From JANQPA01 sp964628385 (GTDB taxonomy: Bacteria > Bacteroidota > Bacteroidia > Chitinophagales > Saprospiraceae), in contig CAZVOD010000057.1 in the NCBI GenBank assembly GCA_964628385.1, positions 1 through 28,353 on the forward strand: a stretch of 28,353 nucleotides of DNA, read 5' to 3'. This document shows, one piece after another, positions 6,727 through 16,800 of the stretch (position 1 is the first letter of the stretch; every line of letters begins with the position of its first letter). The translations under genes were made by a program, and so were the position numbers. The notes beneath the pieces are model-generated. The model saw nothing but the letters and a program-made list of their open reading frames with translations. It was not told the DNA's origin and searched no databases.

Positions 6727-8634
6727 ATGGCTAAAGTAAACTATACAGAAGACAACATCAGGTCTCTGGATTGGCGGGAGCACATCCGAATGCGCCCGGG
6801 CATGTACATTGGTAAACTAGGAGATGGATCCAGCCCTGATGACGGTATTTACATACTCTTAAAAGAAATTATAGATAACTCTATCGATGAATATGTGATG
6901 GGGTTTGGTAAAAAAATCGTAATTAAAGTAGAAGATAAAAGAATCGTCGTGCGAGATTATGGCCGGGGTATTCCTCTCGGAAAGGTCGTTGATTGTGTCT
7001 CCAAAATCAATACTGGTGGTAAATACGATTCTAAAGCTTTCAAGAAATCGGTTGGTCTGAATGGAGTGGGTACAAAAGCAGTCAATGCCCTGTCTCATTA
7101 TTTTCGAGTACGATCCATCAGAGATGGAAAAGTGAAAGAAGCGGAGTTCAAGCAAGGGGAACTGATCGCTGATCATCCGCTGAAGGACTGCCGGGACCCC
7201 AATGGTACAGAAGTGCTCTTCGAGCCTGACGAGACGGTTTTTCGCGATTATCGCTTTCGGGCTGATTTTATGGAAAGTCAGCTGTGGAACTATGCTTACC
7301 TGAACTCAGGACTGCGAATTCACTTCAACGATAAGGTATTACATTCTAAGAATGGCTTACTCGATCTTTTAGAGCGAAAAACACAAAAAGAACAATTACG
7401 CTATCCCATCATCCACCTTAAAGGGGAAGATATTGAACTGGCCTTTAGTCATGGCAATCACTACGGCGAGCAGTATTATTCTTTTGTCAATGGTCAGCAC
7501 ACCACACAGGGGGGAACTCACCTGAATGCTTTTAAGGAGGGTTTGGTAAAAACGATTCAGGACTATTTCAGCACCCGAGACAATCAAAACTTCAATCGTA
7601 AGGATATTCTGGCCTCCATTATGGGAACGATCAGTGTACGCGTAGAGGAGCCGATTTTTGAATCCCAAACTAAAACAAAATTGGGGTCAACGGAAATAGC
7701 TCCCGGAGGCAAGACCATACGGACTTTTATCAGCAATTTTATAGATAAAGCGCTGGGTAATTATCTGTATACCAATCAGGAAGTTACCTCAGCACTCAAA
7801 GCCAGGATTAAGCAATCGGAAAGAGAGCGCAAAGAAATTGCAGGGATCAAAAAACTGGCTAATCAAAGAGCCAGAAAAGCCAACCTTCACAATAAAAAAC
7901 TCCGGGATTGCCGGGTACACTTTAATGACAGTAATCGTAAGGCTAGTGAAGCACTCAGAAAAGATACCATGCTCTTTATCACTGAAGGGGACTCCGCCAG
8001 TGGTTCTATCACGAAAGCCCGGGATGTCAATATACAAGCGGTATTTAGCCTGCGTGGAAAGCCCTTGAATTGCTACAGCCTGACTAAAAAGGTGGTTTAT
8101 GAAAATGAAGAATTCAACTTGTTGCAGCACGCACTCAATATTGAGGACGATATCGAGAACCTGCGCTACAATAAGGTGGTAATCGCTACTGATGCCGATG
8201 TTGATGGAATGCACATTCGGTTATTGTTACTGACCTTCTTTTTGCAGTTTTTCCCGGACCTGGTGCGAAACGGGCACTTGTTTATTTTGGAAACTCCATT
8301 GTTCAGAGTGAGAGATAAGCAAAAGACTTTCTACTGTTACTCTGAAAATGAGAAAGAACGGGCCATCAAAAAATTACGAGGAAAACCTGAAATTACTCGT
8401 TTTAAAGGCTTGGGAGAGATCTCCCCCAGCGAATTTTCTGACTTTATAGGGGATAATATCCGCCTTGAGCCGGTAGTTCTCAATGAGGAAACGGATATTG
8501 ACTCCATACTGGCTTATTATATGGGTAAGAATACTTCTAGCCGCCAGGAATTTATTATTGATAATTTGAGGATTGAGAAAAATGAGGTTGAAGAGGAGAT
8601 TCTGGAAGAAATCGATATAGAAGTAGAACAATAA
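6727..8634 (+). CDS. parE: DNA topoisomerase IV subunit B (ParE), 635 aa
   Basis: Type IIA topoisomerase ATPase/Toprim subunit, which pairs with ParC to decatenate daughter chromosomes. The GHKL ATPase site shows KEIIDNSIDE with Glu47 and Asn51, VRDYGRGIP, and KSVGLNGVGTKAVNALS as the glycine-rich lid. The QTK-type lysine loop is seen as ESQTKTKLG. The Toprim domain has TEGDSASG (Glu420), RGKPLNC, and TDADVDG with Asp489/Asp491/Asp493 for Mg2+. The C-terminal RFKGLGE is conserved. The GGKYDSKAFKKSVGLNGVG version, rather than the GyrB form SGGLHGVG, points to ParE. The length is normal for Bacteroidota. parC, which often follows parE in this phylum, is not next; lon is. Confidence 0.93.
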   Translation: MAKVNYTEDNIRSLDWREHIRMRPGMYIGKLGDGSSPDDGIYILLKEIIDNSIDEYVMGFGKKIVIKVEDKRIVVRDYGRGIPLGKVVDCVSKINTGGKYDSKAFKKSVGLNGVGTKAVNALSHYFRVRSIRDGKVKEAEFKQGELIADHPLKDCRDPNGTEVLFEPDETVFRDYRFRADFMESQLWNYAYLNSGLRIHFNDKVLHSKNGLLDLLERKTQKEQLRYPIIHLKGEDIELAFSHGNHYGEQYYSFVNGQHTTQGGTHLNAFKEGLVKTIQDYFSTRDNQNFNRKDILASIMGTISVRVEEPIFESQTKTKLGSTEIAPGGKTIRTFISNFIDKALGNYLYTNQEVTSALKARIKQSERERKEIAGIKKLANQRARKANLHNKKLRDCRVHFNDSNRKASEALRKDTMLFITEGDSASGSITKARDVNIQAVFSLRGKPLNCYSLTKKVVYENEEFNLLQHALNIEDDIENLRYNKVVIATDADVDGMHIRLLLLTFFLQFFPDLVRNGHLFILETPLFRVRDKQKTFYCYSENEKERAIKKLRGKPEITRFKGLGEISPSEFSDFIGDNIRLEPVVLNEETDIDSILAYYMGKNTSSRQEFIIDNLRIEKNEVEEEILEEIDIEVEQ

Positions 8635-8740
8635 GTCTTGCTCAGGCGTTGCCCGAAAGATTTATAAGATATTATCGGAATATTTAGACTTGTTTTTGGC
8701 GTGGATATTACGCTACGCTATCATCATTCTATTAGACTTC

Positions 8741-8745
8741 AGGAG
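8741..8745 (+). promoter_or_regulatory. Ribosome binding site supporting the lon start at 8758
   Basis: AGGAG ends 12 bases before the ATG at 8758. No comparable motif precedes the in-frame GTG at 8701. The 19 residues added by the GTG start (rich in His, Arg and Tyr) do not resemble a Lon N-terminus. Confidence 0.5.
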
Positions 8746-8757
8746 CAATATACAATT

Positions 8758-11169
8758 ATGTTGGACGATTATTTAGCATCTCAGGGCTTTGAAGACGAAA
8801 ACGATTTTTTACCACTCATGACGATGGATGAGGACGAGGGGGAGCCGGGAGCCGGAGAATCCTACAATAAAGCTTTACCCGTTATAGCACTCAAGAATAC
8901 GGTACTTTTTCCTGGTGTGGTCATTCCTATTACAGTGGGGCGGGATCATTCTATCAATGCTATTAATCAGGCTCATCAGACTGATAAATTTGTGGCGGTT
9001 ATTGCTCAGAAAGAGCAAAAAATAGAACAACCTACACAAGAGGATTTATACAGTATCGGAACGGTAGCTAAAATTTTGAAACTCCTTAAAATGCCCGATG
9101 GCACTACTACCGCCATTTTGCAGGGCCGTAAGCGCTTTCGCTTACTGTCACTGGTGGACAATGGTAATTTGTATTCTGGCGAAATAGAGGTCATAGGCTA
9201 TGAGACGGTAGAAGAGGAACTGGAGTTTGAAGCGCTTATGGCTTCCGTTATGGATCAGGCTCAGCGCATCATTGAGTTGTCTCCACATATCCCTTCGGAA
9301 GCAGCTGTAATGCTGAAAAATATCAATAACAAAGTGTCTTTGTTGAATTTTATCGCCTCTAATATTGGCAATAAAGTAGCCACCAAACAGGGCATCCTGG
9401 AAATTGATAATCTTACCAATGCCGCCAGAAAAGTGCTGGAAGAAATGAATAATGAACTCCAGTTGCTGGAATTAAAAGACCAGATTGAAAATAAAGTGCG
9501 GGGAGACCTGGAAAAGCAGCAGCGTGATTATTTCCTCAATCAACAATTAAAAACGATACAGGAAGAGCTGGGTCAAAATCCTCAGGAAGAAGAAATCCTG
9601 AAGTTGGTTGAAAAAGCCAGAGAAAAGAAATGGCCGGAATCGATCGATGATACTTTTCAAAAATCGATAACCCGCCTGAAGCGTATTAACCCTCAAATGG
9701 CGGAGTATTCCATTTTGCTCAATTATCTGGAGCTGGTTCTTGACCTACCATGGTCCGACTATTCTGAGGATAATTTCAACTTGAATAACGCTAAAGAAGT
9801 GCTGGATAGAGATCATTTCGGGCTGGATAAGGTCAAGGAAAGGATACTGGAGCACTTAGCAGTACTCAAGCTAAAAGGCGACATGAAAGCGCCTATTTTA
9901 TGTCTGGTTGGCCCTCCCGGCGTTGGAAAAACCTCACTCGGCAAGTCTATTGCTAGTGCACTGGGACGAGAGTACATAAGAATGTCCTTGGGAGGGTTAC
10001 ATGATGAGTCAGAGATTAGAGGTCATCGTAAAACCTATATTGGAGCGATGCCCGGGCGCATTATCCAGTCTATCAAAAGGGCTGGTACGTCCAATCCTGT
10101 ATTTATCCTGGACGAAATTGATAAGGTAGGGAAAGATTTCAGGGGAGATCCTTCCTCTGCCCTGCTTGAAGTACTTGATCCGGAGCAAAACGATGCCTTT
10201 TACGATAATTACCTGGAGCTGGAATACGATCTGTCCAAAGTTCTTTTCATCGCTACGGCCAACGCGCTGAATTCCATTCAGCCTGCTTTGTTAGATCGGA
10301 TGGAGTTGATTCAGATTAGTGGCTATTCACAGGAAGAAAAGGTTGAGATCGCTCAGCGGCATCTCATTCCCAAACAACGCGAAGAACACGGGATCAACGA
10401 AGATCAGATTGTCTTACCTCCCGAAACAATCAATAAGATAGCCCGGGAATATACTCGAGAATCAGGTGTAAGATCCCTAAACCGGCAAATTGGCGGAGTG
10501 ATGCGAAGTATAGCCAAGAAAGTAGCCATGGAAGAAACCTATGATCCGCTTGTAAGGCCGGAGCAGCTCAATGATATCCTTGGGCCAGCACATTATTCTT
10601 CAGAAACCTATCAGACGGTCGATGCGCCCGGTGTAGCTATTGGCCTAGCCTGGACGGCTGTTGGCGGAGATATTCTATTTATTGAATCCAGTCTGAGTAC
10701 CGGAAAAGGGAAACTTATTCTTACCGGTAACCTCGGAGATGTTATGAAAGAGTCTGCTACCACTGCTTTGAGTTTTATCAAAGCTCATGCTGATGAGCTG
10801 GGTATAGATAATGCTATTTTTAATGAGAAGGATGTGCATATTCATATTCCTGAAGGGGCTATCCCTAAAGATGGTCCATCAGCTGGTATCACGATGCTCA
10901 GTGCTTTGAGTTCTGTATTTACAGACAAAAAGATAAAGCCATACTTGGCTATGACCGGAGAAATCACCCTGAGGGGTAAGGTACTGCCCGTTGGCGGCAT
11001 CAAGGAAAAACTGCTGGCGGCCAGGAGAGCCGGAATGAAAGAGGTGATATTATGCCACGAAAACAAAAAGCATGTCGATGAGATCAATCCAGTGTACCTG
11101 GAAGGCCTGTCGTTTCATTATGTCAGGCGAATGGCGGAGGTCCTGGATATTGCTATTTGTAATAACTAA
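8758..11169 (+). CDS. lon: ATP-dependent Lon protease (LonA type), about 803 aa
   Basis: Cytoplasmic AAA+ serine protease that degrades misfolded and regulatory proteins. From the ATG at 8758, the acidic leader (MTMDEDEGEPGAGE) is followed by the LON substrate-binding domain beginning LPVIALKNTVLFPGVVIPI. A helical and coiled-coil region with KQQRDYFLNQQLKTIQEELG comes next. The AAA+ module has Walker A GPPGVGKT (385-392) and Walker B FILDEIDK. The proteolytic domain carries KDGPSAG with Ser708 and GGIKEKLLAA with Lys751, the Ser-Lys dyad 43 residues apart as in E. coli. An in-frame GTG at 8701 would add 19 residues. parE ends 123 bases upstream of the chosen start, so read-through or a separate promoter in 8635-8757 are both possible. 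Confidence 0.95.
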   Translation: MLDDYLASQGFEDENDFLPLMTMDEDEGEPGAGESYNKALPVIALKNTVLFPGVVIPITVGRDHSINAINQAHQTDKFVAVIAQKEQKIEQPTQEDLYSIGTVAKILKLLKMPDGTTTAILQGRKRFRLLSLVDNGNLYSGEIEVIGYETVEEELEFEALMASVMDQAQRIIELSPHIPSEAAVMLKNINNKVSLLNFIASNIGNKVATKQGILEIDNLTNAARKVLEEMNNELQLLELKDQIENKVRGDLEKQQRDYFLNQQLKTIQEELGQNPQEEEILKLVEKAREKKWPESIDDTFQKSITRLKRINPQMAEYSILLNYLELVLDLPWSDYSEDNFNLNNAKEVLDRDHFGLDKVKERILEHLAVLKLKGDMKAPILCLVGPPGVGKTSLGKSIASALGREYIRMSLGGLHDESEIRGHRKTYIGAMPGRIIQSIKRAGTSNPVFILDEIDKVGKDFRGDPSSALLEVLDPEQNDAFYDNYLELEYDLSKVLFIATANALNSIQPALLDRMELIQISGYSQEEKVEIAQRHLIPKQREEHGINEDQIVLPPETINKIAREYTRESGVRSLNRQIGGVMRSIAKKVAMEETYDPLVRPEQLNDILGPAHYSSETYQTVDAPGVAIGLAWTAVGGDILFIESSLSTGKGKLILTGNLGDVMKESATTALSFIKAHADELGIDNAIFNEKDVHIHIPEGAIPKDGPSAGITMLSALSSVFTDKKIKPYLAMTGEITLRGKVLPVGGIKEKLLAARRAGMKEVILCHENKKHVDEINPVYLEGLSFHYVRRMAEVLDIAICNN

Positions 11170-11530
11170 TTTAGGTAGGCTTCTCTGCGGGCAGCTCATC
11201 ATTTGAATAAGAGAGCCATTTTCAGATGTGCTGGCTATTTTATTAGCCGGAAATCCCCCTCAGGTACCTAGAAAATTCAGTCATCTAATTTAACATTTAC
11301 GTTAAAAGGTTTTAAGAAAATTTCAAAAAACCAAAAATGCTTTATCTTTATAAAGGTTTAGTGATATGTTTCAGAGATACTATGTTAGCCTCTCTGGGGA
11401 TCTGAGAAGCCAATTCTTTACTGGTTGTATACAATTGCTGCGCAATAAGCTAGCGCCAGACGCAAAAATTCCGGTACGGCAACGAACTATGCCCTTACTT
11501 ACACAGTCTTAATATTGAAAAATGTGAATT
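11170..11530. other. Intergenic spacer after lon, no gene seen
   Basis: This 361-base gap holds no convincing frame on either strand. A weak stem, CTGGCTA/TAGCCGG around 11229-11256, could be part of the lon 3' end, but no T-run follows it. An AT-rich stretch at 11290-11355 includes TATCTTTA (11343-11350), one mismatch from the Bacteroidota -7 consensus, and could be the promoter of the gene at 11531. Confidence 0.4.
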
Positions 11531-12175
11531 ATGAAGATAAAGCAAATCATACTACCGATAATTTTATTCGCTTTTACTTGGCTTACGGTAAACGCTCAAA
11601 AGAGTGAAAACCTAGTTCAGTTTTCGGGTATGGTACTGGAAGAAGTCGATGGTAACCTGGCTCCGGTTCCATATGCTAACATCCTAGTAAAAGACAAACA
11701 ACGCGGTACATATTCTGATTTCAAAGGGTTCTTTTCTATCGTTGTAGAAAAGGGTGATGTCATTATTTTTTCTGCTATTGGTTATAAAACGGTAGAATTT
11801 GAAATCCCAAAAGATCTTGATGATCAAAGATACTCCTTGGTGCAGATGATGACCCAAGATGCTATCAACCTGCCCACTACGGTTGTATTTCCCTGGCCGA
11901 GCCGCGAACATTTCAAGCTGGAGTTTCTGGCTATGGATGTTACTACTCAACTGGAAGAATATGCGGCCAAAAATGTCGCCGAAGAAACCCTGGCAAAAAT
12001 GCGTAAAGAGGTAAAATTTGATGGCCGCGAAAATGCCAACTATTACCTGCGTCAACAAGCCAGAGAATATTACTACATCGGTCAAATGCCACCGATGAAT
12101 ATCTTTAACCCCGTAGCCTGGAAGAAATTTTTCGATGCCTGGAAAAGAGGAGACTTTAAAAAGAAGAAAAATTAA
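11531..12175 (+). CDS. Exported carboxypeptidase-like regulatory-domain protein, 214 aa
   Basis: A signal peptide (MKIKQIILPIILFAFTWLTV) is followed by VNA and a probable cleavage site before Gln23. Residues about 28-112 form a carboxypeptidase-like regulatory domain (CarbopepD_reg type): FSGMVLEEVDG, PVPYANILVKDKQRGTYSDF, KGFFSIVVEKGDVIIFSAIG and YKTVEFEI are the typical strands. In Bacteroidota such domains often cap TonB-dependent receptors, but this protein ends after about a hundred further residues and has no plug or barrel. The C-terminal part (113-214) is helix-prone with many aromatic and charged residues (NYYLRQQAREYYYIGQMPP) and a basic tail. Known family members occur as stand-alone periplasmic proteins of unknown role. 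The gene is monocistronic and ends at a terminator. Confidence 0.8.
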   Translation: MKIKQIILPIILFAFTWLTVNAQKSENLVQFSGMVLEEVDGNLAPVPYANILVKDKQRGTYSDFKGFFSIVVEKGDVIIFSAIGYKTVEFEIPKDLDDQRYSLVQMMTQDAINLPTTVVFPWPSREHFKLEFLAMDVTTQLEEYAAKNVAEETLAKMRKEVKFDGRENANYYLRQQAREYYYIGQMPPMNIFNPVAWKKFFDAWKRGDFKKKKN

Positions 12176-12187
12176 ACTAAAAACTTC

Positions 12188-12236
12188 AAAAACTAAGCTG
12201 TAAGAGATATTCTATTGATTTACAGCTTAGTTTTTT
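12188..12236. terminator. Bidirectional rho-independent terminator
   Basis: A 13-bp perfect stem (AACTAAGCTGTAA at 12191-12203 with TTACAGCTTAGTT at 12220-12232) is extended by A:T pairs and followed by a T-run (12231-12236). A-rich sequence on the other side gives a U-run for the convergent minus-strand gene ending at 12253. It therefore serves both directions. Confidence 0.85.
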
Positions 12237-12252
12237 ACCAACCAATCAGGTG

Positions 12253-12879
12253 TTATTGCCTGAAATATTTCCCATAAAACCAATAAACAGGCATTTGGGA
12301 AGTATCATTTCCGGGATAATAGCCCCATCCGACTATCTCATAGGTGTTTTCTTCTACTGTTTCTCTGAAATACTCCTGCGCTAGCGGCTCTTGTCTATCC
12401 CTTTGCCAGATAATTGTCCTAGCTCCATCCGTACTTCCTTCATGAATGACGGTATCATCGGGTTTTCTGACAATACACCACATTTCACCATCCTGTACTT
12501 TATTAACGCCATTGCTGATGACAGTCTCGTCCTTCCCGGGGTAGTAATCTATAATTTCTACCGTTTGAAAATAGGAACTGGTAGATTCATAAACCTGGGT
12601 TACTACGATGGTATCCGCTAATTTCAAAGGAAGTGTTTGCAGGGTGCTAACAGTAGGCTTGTCTAGTAATTCAGGATTTCGCTCCCGTGAAACGGTATCC
12701 TGGTAAATTTTGAAAGTTCCCTTCCATTGGCCATCCAAAGGCCTGAAAACATCAGCGTATTGCTTGTCGGCTTCAGAAAATATGGGTGGCCTCGTAATAT
12801 TGTCAACAGGAACTTGCTGGCTACAAGCAGAAAAAGTGAGAACCAGAAAAAAAGATAGAAATTGAAGTTGTCGCATCAT
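12253..12879 (-). CDS. Lipoprotein of unknown function coupled to the 7TM gene, 208 aa
   Basis: The start chosen is the ATG at 12879-12877, which overlaps the stop of the upstream 7TM gene as ATGA; a second ATG follows directly. From there the protein opens with RQLQFLSFFLVLTFSACSQQ, a clean lipoprotein signal with lipobox FSAC. A longer frame from 12933 would put 18 polar residues before this signal and is unlikely. The mature part has FRPLDGQWKGTFKIY, a pattern like the first strands of small lipocalin-like or DUF1579-like beta-barrels, then QVYESTSSYFQTVEIIDYYP and a Trp/Tyr-rich end (VYWFYGKYFRQ). No catalytic motif is seen. The ATGA overlap implies translational coupling, so the two products probably work together in the envelope. 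Function unknown. Confidence 0.75.
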   Translation of the reverse strand: MMRQLQFLSFFLVLTFSACSQQVPVDNITRPPIFSEADKQYADVFRPLDGQWKGTFKIYQDTVSRERNPELLDKPTVSTLQTLPLKLADTIVVTQVYESTSSYFQTVEIIDYYPGKDETVISNGVNKVQDGEMWCIVRKPDDTVIHEGSTDGARTIIWQRDRQEPLAQEYFRETVEENTYEIVGWGYYPGNDTSQMPVYWFYGKYFRQ

Positions 12880-13646
12880 TGAAAGAGTTTTCTTCCCCAA
12901 ATTAAAGTCTGAAAACCATAAATATTTACCCAAAAAACCAGCGCTACAAAAGACATAATGCCTAGGCCCGAAAATATTTTTATAGTTCTCAGGTTGATTC
13001 CCATAAATTCATAGGTGAAAAAATCAACCAGTATGAATCCGGTATGAACTATGAATAGAAGTGAAAAAAGATGTATAAGTTTTTCAGCATAACGGATTTT
13101 TCTACTCAATCCCGGAGTTTGGGGTTCCCGCTTTTTCTGTTCTATGTATTTTCTGGAAAAATAAAAATAGGAAAAAAAGGAACTGATATAGATGGCTTGT
13201 TCAAATGCTCCAAAGAAAGGATTATAGAAATGACGGTCAATTTGTGAAGTGTAAGCTACCGGCAAAAAAAATAGGTACATAAAATAGATCAATTGGCCAA
13301 TCGGCAGAAAAAAGTGCTTTATATCAGAAAAGCGCAAGTGATAGCTAGGGTAGAGGTGGAGTTTGATATAAAAAAATAGCAGTACAGGCATGGATAGGGT
13401 GTAATAGATCGGCAAGAATTTAAAGGAAGGATAGTGACCAAAAAAATCGGTTATCACAAATATACTATGCAGTAACGTTAGTCCGGTGACCAGTAAAAAT
13501 GCCCCAAAACAATTATTTGCTCTCTTTATCCCGGAGGATTTAAAGAAATACAGAGAGCCAATCGTAAGACTCGATAAAACCAAGACGACCATAACGAGCA
13601 GCAGGGCATAAAAACCATAGCTGCGCTGACCTAGATAATCAAACAT
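12876..13646 (-). CDS. Seven-helix membrane protein like the sensor half of AraC-type regulators
   Basis: About seven hydrophobic segments are seen, starting at residues 13-35, 46-65, 78-96 and 110-130, with the rest after 140. Stretches such as NCFGAFLLVTGLTLLHSIF, LPIYYTLSMPVLLFFYIKL and LYPSYHLRFSDIKHFFLPIG resemble the membrane N-terminal half of Bacteroidota AraC-family regulators that carry a 7TM sensor. Here the frame stops after the last helix (FWVNIYGFQTLIW), so no helix-turn-helix domain is present. Inferred role: stand-alone receptor or partner protein. The stop overlaps the start of a lipoprotein gene (ATGA), which suggests that the pair acts as a unit. The gene begins 160 bases downstream of the tricorn stop, with hairpins between. 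Confidence 0.7.
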   Translation of the reverse strand: MFDYLGQRSYGFYALLLVMVVLVLSSLTIGSLYFFKSSGIKRANNCFGAFLLVTGLTLLHSIFVITDFFGHYPSFKFLPIYYTLSMPVLLFFYIKLHLYPSYHLRFSDIKHFFLPIGQLIYFMYLFFLPVAYTSQIDRHFYNPFFGAFEQAIYISSFFSYFYFSRKYIEQKKREPQTPGLSRKIRYAEKLIHLFSLLFIVHTGFILVDFFTYEFMGINLRTIKIFSGLGIMSFVALVFWVNIYGFQTLIWGRKLFQ

Positions 13647-13682
13647 AGCAAAAGGGGCATTTGGCGATAAAATTACAGCGGC

Positions 13683-13715
13683 GGTCTCAAAGGGCTTTGA
13701 AAGACTTCTGAGACC
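13683..13715 (-). terminator. Hairpin between tricorn gene and 7TM gene (candidate terminator)
   Basis: GGTCTCA (13683-13689) pairs with TGAGACC (13709-13715), with further flanking pairs possible between CAGC and GCTG. On the minus strand it is followed by TAATTTTAT, a modest T-rich run. It may end tricorn transcripts. Confidence 0.4.
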
Positions 13716-13738
13716 AGCTGCTGTGCAACAATGCTTCA

Positions 13739-13756
13739 GCAGGCGAATGCGCCTGC
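13739..13756. repeat. Perfect 7-bp hairpin downstream of tricorn gene
   Basis: GCAGGCG (13739-13745) pairs with CGCCTGC (13750-13756) around a four-base loop. It lies about 50 bases after the tricorn stop on the minus strand and has no T-run. It may protect the 3' end or act with the neighbouring hairpin. Confidence 0.4.
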
Positions 13757-13806
13757 TTACTGATTGTCATTAAATGTCTCCGTAAAGATAACAAATCAAA
13801 TGTTTC

Positions 13807-16800
13807 TTACTTGTTTGCCGGACGCTTATATCGGATAGGTGGCGCTGGCTCTTCCTTGAATTCTACGCCTTGTGTTTCCATCAGTTTCATAGCTTCTTCT
13901 ACGGCCCTCTCCAGTTGAGGATCTTTACCGGCAGCAAGTTGGGCAGGGGTCTGTATAACTTCAATATCTGGCGCTACACCGGTGCCTTCTACAGCCCATT
14001 CGCCGTTAGCATCAAAAAAGCCTCCTCTGGGAGCAACCATCCGGCCACCATCAATAAAGCGGGGGGTATCCCATGTACCTACCAGGCCACCCCAGGTACG
14101 CGTACCGACCAAAGGGCCCAGCTCCGCTTCCTTGAACATATAGGGCAGCAGGTCACCTCCTGATCCGGCACGTTCATTAATGATCATCACCTTGGGGCCA
14201 AAAATCCCCGCCATAGGAGTCGTCCAGGGACGGCGATCACTAGCTTTGCTGTTAAAATATCCGTAGAGCTTCCTACGCATTACATCTATCATATAATCAG
14301 CGGCAGATCCCCCACCGTTATTGCGTTCATCTATGACTACACCCTTTTTGTGTTGTTGGGAAAAATAATAGCGATTAAAACTGGTATATCCACCATTGCC
14401 AGTGTTGGGAACGTATACATAGGCCAGCTGCCCGTCTGAAAGCTCATCTACCTTCCTTCTGTTTGCTTCTATCCAGTCTCTGGTTCTGAGTTGGTACTCA
14501 CTTCTTACTGGTACAATAGTTAATGACCGGGCACCTTCTTCCTGCGGCGTTTCATTAATCATCAGTTGCACTCGCTTGTTAGCCATACCTTCAAAAGCGG
14601 CGTAAAAATTCTCTTCGGTACTTAGTGGCGCTCCATTCACTGCAATAATATAATCTCCCTCTTGCGCAGTAATGCCCGGTCCTGACAGGGGAGCCCTCAA
14701 GTTGGGATTCCAGTTCTCTCCGTCATATATTTTTTTAATTTTATAAACCTCATTTTCTATTTCAACATCAATCCCCAAAAGACCAATGGGAACATTATCT
14801 ACATCCGGAAAATCTCCGCCGCTGGTATATGAATGACCTACAGAGACTTCTCCTCCCAGAATATCAACGATATAGTTTAGATCAGAACGATGTCTGACAT
14901 GCTCTACCCACGGCTTATACCAGGTATACACGTCGTTCCATGGCGCACCGTGTACATTATCTACATACAAAAAGTCGCGCTGATAACGCCAGCCTTCCCG
15001 GTAGATCTGTTGCCATTCATCCTGAGGAATAATCTTCATGCGCATATTGATACTCAAGCGGCCGTCACCAATATTGGCTTTTGGAGCTGTAGTCTTGATA
15101 ATACCCCAGGTAGAGCCACTTTGATAAAGCAGCGACTTTCTGTCGTCCGACACTGTACCGTAGCTTACCCGGCTTAGTAATTCTGTAGATTTTCTATCTT
15201 TCAAACTGTATCGATTGATAGTAAAACCGGGCTGGTTGGGAATGCTTTCGGCATAAAAAATATGATCAGCCGGTGCTTCCATCAGCGCGACATAGTTCCT
15301 CTCTGGAATATCAATAGCGATGATGCGCTGATCTATATCGTCCATGTCAATAACAACGGAATCTTTGGCTGATTTTTTCTCTTCTTGATCAGCCGTTTTT
15401 GCTTCTTCTTCATCGCTAAGAGGAAGTAAAGGAGAAGGATCGTTTTGATTTAAAACAATAACATATAATCCTCTGGTAACCGGCATATTATAGGAACTCA
15501 TATCAAGCCACCCTGTATTGAGGCCAAAATCAGTACTGGCCAAAAAATAAAGGTATTTACCACTTTCATCCCAGATAGGCGACATGGCGTCTGCCAGGCT
15601 ATTGGTGAGTTGGTACGTCTTTTCTTCCTCCAGGCTGTAAACCATTATCGCTTTGAACTGATTGTCGAGCTGACGAGCATAGGCAATCCACTTGCTATCC
15701 GGTGACCAAACCGGGTTCATCGTCCTATTGGGATGAGCAAACCTTTCGGTATCTACTTTCCTGGCGGCACCGGTAGCTACATCAACGTACCACATATTAA
15801 AGTCAGTATCCGTATAGGCAATGTACTGACCATTCGGCGACCATGCCGGCCTGAAATAAAAGGTCGGATTAGGTAAAGCAATAGCCCTGGGGGGTTTCAT
15901 CCCTTTTTGATCACTGATCATAAGCTGATATTCGCCACTCTGATCCGAAAACCAGGCTACCTGCTGCCCATCGGGAGACCATACGGGGTAGCGATCGGCT
16001 GACTTTGAAGAGTTGGAGATGTTTCTCCAGTCGCCATTTTCTTTGGGCGCTGTCAATATTTCCCCTCTGTATTCAAAAATAGCGCGCTTACCACCGGGAG
16101 AGAGCCTGGCATTGGCCAGTCCTTGGCTGGATACCTCTTCCCACCTTGGACGAGCCCAGTGAAAATCACCCTTCACATTTATTTCAAGTTGTTGGCTACT
16201 TTTATTTCGGGTATCTATCAAATGTAAATAACCACCTTGCTCATAGACAATAAAATCTCCGTGAGCATCATGGCTTTTTACATCATAATCTTTGTGGAAA
16301 GTATATTGCTCTAATTTTTCATTTCTGGTATTGAATGCCCAAATATTGCTGGCATAATCTCTTTCTGAAAGAAAAAATACAGTCTCATCCACCCAGGTAG
16401 GATCTAGATGTCGTTCTTTATTCACTCTTGGCGTCCGGACTAGATCCAGCGTTTTCATATCCACAATCCATATCGGCGTGGCCTGGCCACCCCGGTAATT
16501 TCTCCATTCGGCATCCCAAAACGTGATCGGGGTATAGGCCATTTTTCTGCCATTGGGTGAAATTTCTCCGTAGGCAGCCCGGGGCGCCGGAAGTGGCGTG
16601 GGCATAACTTCATCCAAGCCTATGCGGTAAAGCTTATTCAAACGCGTTGGGCGACCCTCACGGGAAGAACGAAAAACGACAGCTTGCCCGTCAGGCGTCC
16701 AGCCCTGAACAACATCCGAACCGGGATGCCAGGTGAGTCGGCGGGGCGACCCTCCATCGGCATTCACAACGTATACATCTGTATTGCCATCATACTGGGC

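Noticed and set aside
7789..8214. A 141-codon minus-strand frame within parE
   Set aside because: It lies fully antisense to strongly conserved ParE codons and shows no signal, motif or family resemblance.
8701..8757. GTG at 8701 as the lon start
   Set aside because: It adds 19 atypical residues and lacks a ribosome site, while the ATG at 8758 has AGGAG upstream.
12880..12933. Longer start for the lipoprotein gene at 12933
   Set aside because: It would place 18 polar residues before a clean lipoprotein signal; the ATG overlapping the upstream stop fits both the signal and coupling.
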